DNA of 64,000 bases, taken from contig CAJQUW010007815.1 in assembly GCA_907163375.1 (NCBI GenBank), positions 310,001-374,000 on the forward strand. The letters run 5' to 3'. A program made the position numbers and the translations under genes. Under the pieces are notes generated by a model, which saw only the letters and a program-made list of their open reading frames with translations, was not told the origin of the DNA and did no database searches. Numbering within the stretch: position 1 is the first letter of the stretch; each line of letters opens with the position of its first letter. The stretch is from Prostheceraeus crozeri (lineage: Eukaryota > Platyhelminthes > Polycladida > Euryleptidae). Below are positions 39,101 through 47,791 of the stretch, one piece after another.

Positions 39101-41795
39101 CATTATAGACCGCATGATGAGGTAAGTACCATCTATCTGACGTGGGAACGTCTCCCACTCTCTTGGCGGCCCCTTCGTCTTCATAACGCTTTATCACCGT
39201 TTGATACTTCTCTTTCAAGTCACTGTTTCTACTCAATTTTCTTTTCAAATACTCTAGTCTCATTTTAGCCATAGTATAATTACCATTTAACGAAGAAGCA
39301 GTGGTCCTGAACGGCAATCCTATGTGGTAATGACCATTCTTGAATTCAACCGAGTCCTCCATTATGGAAGATGCCTTCACTTCCTCAATCGAATATGCTT
39401 CTTGGCTATCGGTTTTCAAATCTTCGAATTCATAGTTGAACATATTCTGTAACTGGTGATGCAGATCGTTGTCCGAGAGTCGAGTCGAAATACGATTCAC
39501 AGAGACTTTCTCCTGTTGTTTATTGTTTGGGCCACATACAGTCCATCCAAAGCAAGTAAGTATACCGATTGGCTCATTCTCCTTACCAATTCGCCGATCA
39601 AACTGAGACTCAACTATATGAGTATGGTCGCTCCCTATCAACAGAGATACATTAGCATTTTCGATCGAGGGCAACTCGATATTCCACAAATGAGGATAGA
39701 GATCCTTCTCAGCTACTTTCGGCATATTCTCATTAGAGATCGGTATTGACTTCGCAGTGATGCAATTTACATCAAATTTCCTCCTTCCATCAAGAGAAGA
39801 CAGCTGTAGGCTAACTTGATAACCCGTCACATCTTTATCACCTGTCATGGTAGACAGTCGATATCGTATCGAACGACCCTTCACGCCTAATTTCTGCAGT
39901 AGATCCTCAGTACAGATAGTGGCATCGGAACCGCCATCGAGAAACGCGAAAGTCTCCACCGTCCTTCCTTTTGCCATGACTCGCACAGGAACGACCTTCA
40001 TCCATACTGATGAGATGGCAGTTCGATTCGATCGAACACTTAACTCAGGAACATTTTCTTGTTCTTCGGACCCTACCCGCGATTCAGGCTTCTGCCGATG
40101 CAACAAGGAACTATGCTTGTCTGATCTGCAAAATGAACAAGTCCCACGAAAAGTACACTGATTCAGACGGTGGCCTGGATTCAAACATCTAAGACAAAGG
40201 TTTTCTTTCTTGACGAATTTATAGCGATCGATCTCCGAAATTTTCTCAAAGTTGTTACATTTCCATATCGCGTGATGGCCTCTACAATACTTGCATTCTT
40301 CAGCATGACCACGCCTCGGCGAATAATTGTCAGCAGATGTATTTGTCACTAAGGCGGTGTAATGGTTATTCCCGGGTCTCACAGCAACATTTGTCAGGGC
40401 TGATCCAAACACATTATTTAATCTCCTTCCTTGAGACTTCACGAATTCAATAAAATCAGACATCCTGACACACGCACTTCTCTCAAGGATGGTGCCCGCG
40501 CGTTCTGCCCATCGTCTGCGGATAGAATCATCGGGGAGTTTTCGCATTAGAGATCTTAACAATTCATCGCTGTCCAGCCTCGTTGCATACTCTACTCCCA
40601 GACTGTCTAATACCCGCTTCACGTCCTCCAATCTACGACCGAACGCCATAAGACTCGGAGCATCGGCCTTTCTAAGGCTTAATTCCTTCATTCTTCTAAT
40701 TTGACTATCTGCTACCATATGTGGTAAACCAAAATTCTCTCTCAAAGTGTCGCATGCAGTACGATACCTTCCACCTATCGGCAAGTTAATACAACCTGAA
40801 ATGGCTTCCTTTGCCTTGCCTTCACAGAGAGATTGCAAACGAATAAATAATTCGGAATCACTCGTAACGCGGTTAGCGATATTAACTTCAAAACTTGTGA
40901 CAAATTGAGAATAATCAGATGGATCCCCAGAAAATTTAGAAATTTCTACTTTGGGTAACGACGAGCTCTGATGAATCGCATCGGCCAGTAAACGGAAACT
41001 ATCATCCGGAATCTGAACAGGATTCTGTTTCGTCCCAAACCCGTCATTTACATGTAAGGGAACCTTTCTCTGACGTTCATCATCGTTACAATCATATTCA
41101 AACGGTGACCGTTTGAAATAATCAGGCGCATGTAGAGACTTGCGACTAAATTCATCCTCGTCCTGAATAACATTCACCAGTTTTTCAGCCATTTCAACCT
41201 CAAGATGAGCCTTTCTCAACTCATTTTCACGTTTGAGCTCGAACATACGTATCTCATAATCATGATCAAATTCAAATCGTTTTTTGATAGCATCTTTGCG
41301 CAATCTAGCCTCTATCAAACGAGCTTTAGCATTACGAAGACTACTCACGTCCGAATTCGAATCACGACTGCGGACATCAACACTCCTAACAGCGTGCTCA
41401 GACATAGGAGATTTAGGCCTACCATCACTTAGAACAATCGAACGATCAGCCGCAGATACAGTTATATGACGGGTATCTTCGACATCAACAACACGAAGCT
41501 CCTCATACCTTTGCAATAGCAAATTAAATTCGTCTCTGACAGAAGCGTATTGCTCATTACTACGCATTACGTCAGCCTCATTGGCTTCAACTTGTAAATA
41601 CGACTCATGAGATTCGACAAACTTTCTGAACGCAGATTTACAAGAGTCAACAATAGAAATTAGCTCATTCAGCTCTTGATACTCTTCGAGATTGAGCGTT
41701 TCAGTCAAAAATGATAATTTGCGCTTTACTGCCGAAAGGTGTCCTAAACGTATACGATTAGGATCCTTACTTTTAACTGCTTGTACATCAGACAT
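36141..41795 (-). CDS. BEL/Pao gag-pol polyprotein, intact
   Basis: 1884 residues. Gag: N-terminal coiled region to about 230, BEL-type gag core at 280-465 ('KVEISKFSGDPSDYSQF'), and Cys/His knuckles at 501-566 ('CKYCRGHHAIWKC', 'CLRCLNPGHRLNQC'). Aspartic protease about 595-740 with 'FLDGGSD' (Asp620; Gly replaces the usual Ser/Thr after Asp). RT about 885-1070 with Asp950 in 'TADIKSMFHQV' and 'YVDD' at 1029-1032. RNase H about 1195-1340 with Asp1207, Glu1251, Asp1283, Asp1329. Integrase: zinc-binding His1514/His1519/Cys1544/Cys1547 region, catalytic Asp1582 ('VDLFGP'), Asp1650 ('SDNGTNF') and Glu1700 ('GGVWE'). C-terminal DUF5641-like domain 1790-1870. All catalytic residues are present and there are no stops, so the element may still be active. 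Antisense ORFs in this span are shadows. Confidence 0.95.
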   Translation of the reverse strand: MSDVQAVKSKDPNRIRLGHLSAVKRKLSFLTETLNLEEYQELNELISIVDSCKSAFRKFVESHESYLQVEANEADVMRSNEQYASVRDEFNLLLQRYEELRVVDVEDTRHITVSAADRSIVLSDGRPKSPMSEHAVRSVDVRSRDSNSDVSSLRNAKARLIEARLRKDAIKKRFEFDHDYEIRMFELKRENELRKAHLEVEMAEKLVNVIQDEDEFSRKSLHAPDYFKRSPFEYDCNDDERQRKVPLHVNDGFGTKQNPVQIPDDSFRLLADAIHQSSSLPKVEISKFSGDPSDYSQFVTSFEVNIANRVTSDSELFIRLQSLCEGKAKEAISGCINLPIGGRYRTACDTLRENFGLPHMVADSQIRRMKELSLRKADAPSLMAFGRRLEDVKRVLDSLGVEYATRLDSDELLRSLMRKLPDDSIRRRWAERAGTILERSACVRMSDFIEFVKSQGRRLNNVFGSALTNVAVRPGNNHYTALVTNTSADNYSPRRGHAEECKYCRGHHAIWKCNNFEKISEIDRYKFVKKENLCLRCLNPGHRLNQCTFRGTCSFCRSDKHSSLLHRQKPESRVGSEEQENVPELSVRSNRTAISSVWMKVVPVRVMAKGRTVETFAFLDGGSDATICTEDLLQKLGVKGRSIRYRLSTMTGDKDVTGYQVSLQLSSLDGRRKFDVNCITAKSIPISNENMPKVAEKDLYPHLWNIELPSIENANVSLLIGSDHTHIVESQFDRRIGKENEPIGILTCFGWTVCGPNNKQQEKVSVNRISTRLSDNDLHHQLQNMFNYEFEDLKTDSQEAYSIEEVKASSIMEDSVEFKNGHYHIGLPFRTTASSLNGNYTMAKMRLEYLKRKLSRNSDLKEKYQTVIKRYEDEGAAKRVGDVPTSDRWYLPHHAVYNERKVEPRVVFDCAASYRGRSLNDLLYKGPENTSSLIGVLTRFRLDRVAVTADIKSMFHQVYVPEEDRKRLSFLWWPSDDFDARPETYEMNVHVFGATSSPSVCGFALRKAAADKKSLFRPEIIDAIYRDFYVDDLLKSYASVDEAISISKEIGALLSMSGFKLTKWLSNCSEVTAGFQDDDRSPAFQSYQFEHITQKTLGVVWSVQSDEFSAHVSEKPDLLPRSRRSVLSSISSVFDPLGFASPLMLRGRLINQALCDRKFDWDELLPEDMFNAWKKWLSQLREAQVRIPRCLKPDFRFTKVELHHFSDASESGYGIVSYLRFISETDCHVSFLYGKSRVKPLKTGVSIPKLELTAATLMISADKMISSSLRDRLAISSTTFWTDSMLVIKYIRNETKRLTVFVANRVAKINENSAIDQWRHIRSEHNPADVASRGIDTTESASWRLWTRGPEFLWDSIELPMSVIDYEPLSDDDDGVRRIQRVFTTEVDTNEFWSELFHRFSSWIRLIRVVAWLLRASKGFRAEPLPRSKEISVDELHDSILMVVKNVQSTEYDDNRISSSLRKLKPVIQNDVLCVGGRLQQSSLPDSTNHQMILPPKDVVTELLIQYTHESNGHVGVNHTLSLLRLSYWIIHGVSSVRRVLYKCQTCRRHNQRPGSQLMSSLPESRVEVHETSYPFECTGVDLFGPLFVRKDGRTRSRGTSYKRYGVLFTCLKTRSIHLEIAQDLSTDSFINALLRFIARRGPPRELRSDNGTNFRGAAVEVIEGLKRLQHNRIQRRMSEKMVRWNFNPPVAPHQGGVWERMVRSVKRILTSQIRDRIVSDDSLHTLMCEIEKIINDRPLNKLADDPSDTDCLTPNHILLVNRNPSKSFHADDSDPRTSVRWKSVMALADEFWRRWKKEYLTSLQERQKWCKEKRNFEIGDLVLICDSCSPRGSWKKGLIQEVRAGKDGLVREVLLKSGDGLLRRDIRKICLLEENLLRVSSIS

Positions 41796-42235
41796 TACGT
41801 AACGTAAATTTCACAAACAAGACAAACTACGAGGCACTAGTTTTAGTGATAATAATATGAACACAAGATAAATTTACGAAATGCTAGTTGCAGTGACAAT
41901 AAAACGTGTACGTAACGTGACAAGACAAAAATACGAGGAACTAGTTATAACGATAATTGAAGTGAGGTCTGTAAACACGATAGCTTACTCAAAACTCAAT
42001 ATGCGAAGTCCCACGTTGTCCAGCTCATTCCACGCGAATACCTGCAGTTGCGCAATACTATATAAACACACTCGGCCGAAGTATCGATGAAAGATGAGTT
42101 CCGCTGCTGTTCCGACAAGCGCTAGTAGAAGCCACTGTTCTTACGATGTCGAGGAAATCAGACTGCATGCACCGAACGAAGCTGATCGACGGCAACGTAC
42201 ACCACGTTTCTGATTCGCAAATATCAATGTCAGTT

Positions 42236-42252
42236 TCCTGGCGTGGTCGCCA
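42236..42252 (-). promoter_or_regulatory. BEL primer-binding site
   Basis: Five bases inside the 5' LTR the minus strand reads TGGCGACCACGCCAGG. The leading TGG pairs with tRNA CCA ends, and TGGCGACC is like the site used by other BEL elements (from memory, an Arg tRNA). Confidence 0.6.
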
Positions 42253-42257
42253 TAAAA

Positions 42258-42634
42258 TGTAACCTCCTTTCCTTGTTACACTCGTGTGGTGTACGTGTAG
42301 GTAAAACAACCGCAGTGCAGCGAAATCAAGAGAGTTGTATTTTCAAACAGGTCAAAATTTCTTATATATTTAGCGTCTCACCGTCTGTTCAAACAAAGCC
42401 ACACTGAGTCATGACATTCGATAGAACATAAATCGTAAACGATTTCCGCATGCTGGACACATACACATGGAATATACACACTACTAACAATTTTAAGAGT
42501 ATAATGAAAATTGAACCTTTAGCTGTGTCACCCTGTACATCACTGCACTCAATTTTCTCCGGATAATCAAAAGGCTCAAATAAGTGTCAACAATTATAAA
42601 AGGATAAATTCACATCGCCAATCACGGCGATACA
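42258..42634 (-). repeat. BEL 5' LTR (377 bp)
   Basis: Same sequence as the 3' LTR plus a 32-bp segment (about 42505-42536). Carries the promoter for gag-pol; the start codon is at 41795 after a roughly 460-bp leader. Confidence 0.93.
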
Positions 42635-42713
42635 ATAGTAATGTAGAGGGAGAACGTGCGTCCGACACTTGTGTGACTCAAAGATGGAATGATTGTCACT
42701 CTGAACACCTCAT

Positions 42714-42721
42714 TATTTATA
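42714..42721 (-). promoter_or_regulatory. TATA box of the displaced RING-like gene
   Basis: TATAAATA on the minus strand, on the far side of the BEL insertion. With BEL removed it would lie about 95-100 bp upstream of the ATG at 35626. Confidence 0.55.
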
Positions 42722-42952
42722 GAGGAATGCTGGATTCCCATTGGATGTGCTCCTCATTGGGCAATGACATCAAACTGATTCCAATTCTGGTCTCAGTTTT
42801 CTCGTCCGATGCTTCGTTCCCCGCTGGAGCCCAAAACACAAAACTCAACCTCTAACGGCTCTCTAACATGGCCAAAAGTCTCAATGTCACTCTCAAGCCT
42901 CAGCAATGAAAGATAGGGCCAAGCTGTGCTTTCCAATGAATTTGTGGCACTC

Positions 42953-43418
42953 TTAGCTTTCAAACGAGCTATTGCACGACCTTCTGCGATCTCTAGAAGC
43001 AAAGTTGGAAGAACGCTGCCGAGGGGGGGTCGAAGTTCTTCGTTGTTTGGCCTACGACTTTGGAAACAAGTCCCCTAGACCCAAAATTGGCCAAAAAGCT
43101 CAAATCCGCTGTCCATTTTCACGCACGAGGCTTCGTTTAGCCGCTACAGCCATTTTCTCACTCAAAAACACACCTAAACCACACCTACGCCCATGAAACT
43201 CAATATGTCGACGCAGAATTTCATCACGAAGCCAAATCTAAACGCAAAACACACCTAAAACACTCCTACACACCAAAAACATAGACCGCCGCCCAAGAAC
43301 AACTACGACGGTCGACCACGACACACACGAACGGTCGACCCAGAACCACAACAACCCATCTCACGCTCCAGAGGGGGTGGGGGCCGCTGTGCGCAGTTGG
43401 GAGGATTCCTTACTACTG
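42953..43418 (-). repeat. Polinton right terminal inverted repeat
   Basis: Reverse complement of the left repeat, about 85-90% identical by eye, ending CCTTACTACTG at 43418. The 42640-42952 interval between BEL and this repeat is Polinton subterminal sequence, containing the TATA box and a piece (42857-42905) that matches part of the rearranged left end. Confidence 0.85.
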
Positions 43419-44710
43419 CGATATGTTTGTGAAGAGGTGAAGTCCTGGGTTGAAGAGATAAAACAGCTGTCCAAAATTGCAGATTGTTTCCCATACCTAC
43501 TCCAAAATGTGCCGCATTCATCAGGCTTGCAGTGGGAACGGGAATTTCCATGGGATGGGAACAGTGATTTCAGCTATGTGAATTCCCATAAAAATGTGAG
43601 AATATCAAGAAGAATTGAACAATGATTTCGCAGTTCGGCTATACAGTAATTGAAACGTTCACTTTCAAAGATATAATAATACAATAGGTTCCAACTTAGG
43701 TACTTGGATTTGATGTAGGACTATCTGGGAATTATCATGGGAAATAACTGTAAATTTTGAAAAATCCTGTGGGAATGGGACCAAAAAGCCCGCCCCACAA
43801 CAAGCCTGGAATTTATACATGGTGTACACCACAAGCACGCGCATTTGAAGACCGGCATTTCTGACCTCGCGAGTTTCCTTGAGCCAGTTCTTTTCACATT
43901 TAGAGAACACTTTTCTCTCTTCCCCTAAAATTTGGAGGTTGGAATACGTATTCCTATATAAGAGCATGAAACATCTAGAGCCATAACAATAGAAATGACA
44001 CTAAAAGTAAGGGAATAAGAATTTTTTATGATTGAAATGTCAAGAATGTGCAGACCACTACAACAAAAAGGAGCAAGAAATCAAACTTTCTGTATTGCAA
44101 GGAAATTTTGAAAGATATTAAAGAACCTGTTGCAGAGAGAGAGAGAGAACTTGAGGCATGCTACAAACATCTAGTGAACTTGGATAATCGAGCTAGCTGA
44201 CAGTAATTCCCATTAAAGAACATAGTGATTTTACCTTGAAAAACAGGTGATGTGGGACAGCCCTATCCCCGTATAATATTCTACTACAAAACTTGCCATC
44301 TAAATGTGTGCGTGGTTGCAATTTTGATATTGAACATGTCTTGAATTGCAAAAAGGGTGGCTTTGTGATCCTAAGCCACAGTGAAATGTGTCACTTTACC
44401 GCAGTCATATGTTGTAAAAATGCAACTGTGAAACCAAGCCTGATATCTCACAGTTGAGATGGGATCATTCACACCTCTATGGTGTTTGCCTGTACAAGAG
44501 GAATGGGGAAAGAGGAGAATTTATAAAAGGATATCAGAGAGGCTATCAGGAAAGCGTGGTATAAGTCGAGGAGGAACAAAGTGTTGGATTCGGACAAGGC
44601 TCTGTTTTCATTTGGTTCGTTCATGTTTATATTGTCTAAGAGTTTCACGATCCACTTATTTTCAAGATGAATCAATTGACGATGTTGATATTGATTTTGC
44701 CTCTAAAGCA
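43419..44710 (+). pseudogene. RT-element ORF, part right of the Polinton
   Basis: The frame continues directly after the Polinton end with 'RYVCEEVKSWVEEIKQLSKI', the stretch expected downstream of the 'HLGTHTESG' block at 16690. Further on, near 44310-44400, frames give 'FDIEHVLNCKKGGFVILSHS', matching the family's Cys/His C-terminal block (DHA..C..GG...RHNE), and near 44590-44640 more decayed sequence. The middle part (43480-44280) is not recognisable. Stops throughout. Confidence 0.6.
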
Positions 44711-46617
44711 GTGTGTTAAAATCAAACTTTTGACAGATTTTGCTATCCTTTTTTATCGACCTAGTTTTGCTTCATTGTCTTGTATAAGTAAATTTCTGCA
44801 TAGTGTACATGCCTCAATATTTTACTTGTTGATTACATTTGATAATGCAGATTGTGGACTTCATGAGTGACATCTCAGATTTGGTTAATGAAATAGTGAT
44901 TTCAATAATGACGCTGAATTTCAGTAATTTGAGATTAATTTGAATTAATTGAATTTCATTGTGACTTCAAATAGTGAAAAACGGATTTCAAATGGGAACT
45001 TACGAAATCGATGGAGACAATAGGATTTCAAAAGCTTCAGAATGCTACCAAATTCAATTAACTTGCTCCGATGAACAATAGGGACAAAAAATTGATAATG
45101 ATGCTCATGCTGTATTACTGCATAAATTAAGTTGAACATCAAATAAATTATGATCAACTTTGTAAGAATTTATTATATTTGCTTCAGCTTTGGTCAAATA
45201 ATTGTTACTTCAATCTCAGTCAAAGGCTGAAGTTTAACGATTCCAAATCTTACAAGCCATTTTTAGCACAAAGACATTCTTATCCATTCAAAATTACCCT
45301 CTCGAACAACATTTTTGTTTGGTAGGGTAGCTACCAAGGCAGCACAGATTTTGAGTAGCGTGCACTCAACATGCTCCTCCTCAACCGGCATCATTTTATT
45401 TATAATCTGTTCATCAGCTTTGACGCTCGTTGCACCACCCGAAAACGAACAACATCGTCTACTTCAGAGATTCGACTTCTTGGCGTGATTAACATTAATC
45501 TCAATCAATCGCTGACCATTCGAAGAAATTGAATGGTTAGCGACATATATTATAGGTATCAAGCGACATCATTTCCAAAAAGATAAATTCTGTTCATGAA
45601 ACATAATCAGTTTCTAAAAGTAGGAAAGTCCTGTGATGAGCAAGGCAGTCGTGATTTTTGTCTTAAAGAGGCAATAGGCACTATATGGCCAAAAGGTTAC
45701 TTGTAGGGTACAAAAGGGCTACGGTACTGCATCTTAGGTCTCACATGAAATCCGTATGTCACTCTTGATTGTATATCATCTATCCAAGATATCAAAATGC
45801 AATGATTGAAAGTCTCTGTCTGTCATAATTTCACTTTGTCGATAACTTCTGCGCTATGTCTTTCATGAATTGTTACGCTCTTGCAAGATTCTTTAACTGT
45901 CCGTATTGAAATCCAAAATGTGGACACATAAGGACGTCTTTAATTGTTTACTATTCAGACAATGGCAATCCAAAGACTATTCTGTACAGACATTGGCGGC
46001 TCAGACGGATCATCTGACCTTTGAAATGCTCTACTTGCTGTTATGCATCAGAGAGCAAAATCAAAAGACACAAAAAAGTTTTTTTAATGAAATTTTCTAA
46101 ATGACAGTTAAGTGATCTGCAAGCATAATCTCATGTCTCCTGTCACGTCAATAGCGTCAATAACATCTAGTTCGATATGCCCACTCACGCGCGCTAATGA
46201 AGGTCCTGCATCTGGAGTGTGTCACACCCCACCCAAGGTTTGCATCAATAGGAATCATGTAAAAAATTGTTAACAATACGTGTTATTCCATGACTTTCAT
46301 TTATTTATCTTAATGTTCCTTACAGCAGAACTGCAGAAGAAATTTTACCTCATTAGTTCAAAGACATCGGAAATATTTGATTGTCCGCCAATAGGACTGT
46401 AGCACACCCCAAGATCAGTTCGCAGGTGCACTTTGTATTTCAGAACTTCCAACTTGCATTTAACTGCGCTTTGGCGGTACTTGTCTATTTCTCATGTTTC
46501 TCTCACAGAGCACTGTTACGGATTTGCTCGTATTTGCGCATGTCTATGGTAAATATCGTTTTCTATCAGTACTGAAATGAAATGAGATCAATTTACTCTA
46601 TATATGAAGTTACAACA
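44711..46617. other. Anonymous sequence, 1.9 kb
   Basis: No gene, RNA or convincing repeat noticed. Short ORFs only. Confidence 0.4.
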
Positions 46618-46690
46618 ATGAAATTAAATAGACGATAGATCAAATTGCCATTCAAAAGATGTGCGGCTGGTAGGATGATTCACAGTAACG
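46618..46690 (-). mobile_element. SINE copy 2, 5'-truncated
   Basis: Reverse complement aligns with 5730-5800, from the end of the tRNA-like T arm (CCTACCAGCCGC) through the tail. The rest of the head has been lost or replaced. Confidence 0.6.
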
Positions 46691-46857
46691 TCAAGCAATG
46701 ACAAGCGATACAAAGACAGTTTGTCATAGAGACAAACTTCCAATGCTGCATGCGACTGCTAGTGCTTTGAATGTTTATGTTTTTGTCATTTTTATCTCTT
46801 GTCGAGACCTAAACGTTTTGTAAAGACGGCTATAGGCCTACTTGCACTAAATCGCAA

Positions 46858-46926
46858 AGATGATGAAGACTCCATACTTAACTGATGATAAAAAGATGAT
46901 GAAGACTCCATACTTAACTGATGATA
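46858..46926 (+). repeat. 34-bp tandem duplication
   Basis: GATGATGAAGACTCCATACT plus 14 further bases present twice head to tail without mismatch, so recent. Confidence 0.85.
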
Positions 46927-47654
46927 ATTCAGACGTTATAGTGGATGAAATGAATCACTGTATTGATCCCTAATTTGATCAATCAAGTGATCAGAAGTAA
47001 ATATAGCCGACAAGAAGAAGAGAGGATTTGCCTGCATGAGCAAGTGTAGGAGATGGCCATACGATGTCCGTTCAGATATGCTTGGCGCAATTAAGCATCA
47101 ATAATATTCTTTAAAATTTACAGAAAACGCCGTAAGTAGGAAACACATTACCAATTTCTCAAGGAGGCAACATGTCAGTTGACAGTCGGCAGTATGTCTC
47201 GTCGTTTGAAGCTGCGAACACAGATATCCACGGCTCTCTTTGCTACCAGTGTGATGGAATGAATAATCATTGTTTAGAAGTGTGTTTTTGTTGGAGAAAG
47301 TCATGCAGAAAAACCAATTTTGCCCACTCCTCCTGCAGTCAATCCATGTGTATTCCCTATCGACCGTTTGTGTCATGCCTGTCAGAGAATCAAAGTTGAA
47401 TATTCCAGGTCTATACATTTTTATAAACTTATTTAACTTTTGATTTTATGCTAAGAAAATTATTAGAATTTTATGCACTGTGGATGGAGATGGATACCAA
47501 ACCAAATTTTTAGTACTTGCGAGTAGGTCTACTCATGCGGCTGTCATAATAATATTCAAGCATATTCAATTTAAGGTAGCCTTCATACCGGACTACGTGT
47601 TGATTACGATTAGTAATGATTGTGGTTTAGGTAATAATTAGCATTTTTTTGTTG

Positions 47655-47791
47655 TTTATAAGTTGAAATTATTGAAATAGTATTATTTTTCAGTCTTTCT
47701 ACGCACAAAAATTAATGTAATCAATTCTTTTTGTGCGTAGAAAGACTGAAAATTCTGAAAAATAATATTATTTCAATAACTTCAACTTATA
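47655..47791. repeat. Long hairpin (57-bp arms)
   Basis: Arms 47655-47711 and 47728-47791, a 16-nt loop, few mismatches, and a 9-nt insertion (CAGAATTTT-type) in the right arm. Could be a minimal foldback element; no target duplication identified. Confidence 0.75.

Larger units (their letters stand above)
35649..42634 (-). mobile_element. Complete BEL/Pao LTR retrotransposon
   Basis: 6986 bp on the minus strand with LTRs, one intact 1884-codon gag-pol and a 5-bp target duplication ATAGT (35644-35648 and 42635-42639). BEL elements lack an env here and integrate through LTR-encoded ends TG...CA. The LTRs are identical apart from a single 32-bp presence/absence difference, so the insertion is recent. 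It lies in the leader exon of the Polinton's rightmost gene. Confidence 0.95.
16705..43418. mobile_element. Polinton (Maverick) element, decayed, carrying a BEL insertion
   Basis: About 26.7 kb, or about 19.7 kb without the BEL element at 35649-42634. It is delimited by long inverted repeats ending CAGTAGTAAGG and has the Polinton gene set: protein-primed PolB, retroviral-type integrase with chromodomain, packaging ATPase, adenain-type protease, major capsid and penton-like proteins. The target was the RT-element ORF, read on both sides. A 6-bp target duplication is not evident, so the exact ends are uncertain by a few bases. Most genes are interrupted and PolB lacks its palm, so the copy cannot replicate itself. 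Confidence 0.92.

Noticed and set aside
36256-41469. Many 60-104 codon plus-strand ORFs
   Set aside because: All lie opposite the intact BEL gag-pol frame.
16691-43428. Extending the Polinton inverted repeat outward to CAAACATAT/ATATGTTTG
   Set aside because: Those bases belong to the RT-element ORF on both sides; the inverse match comes from a palindromic target.
43377-43625. 82-codon ORF starting inside the Polinton end
   Set aside because: The first dozen codons are terminal-repeat sequence and the rest is the interrupted RT element, so it is a fusion by chance, not a gene.
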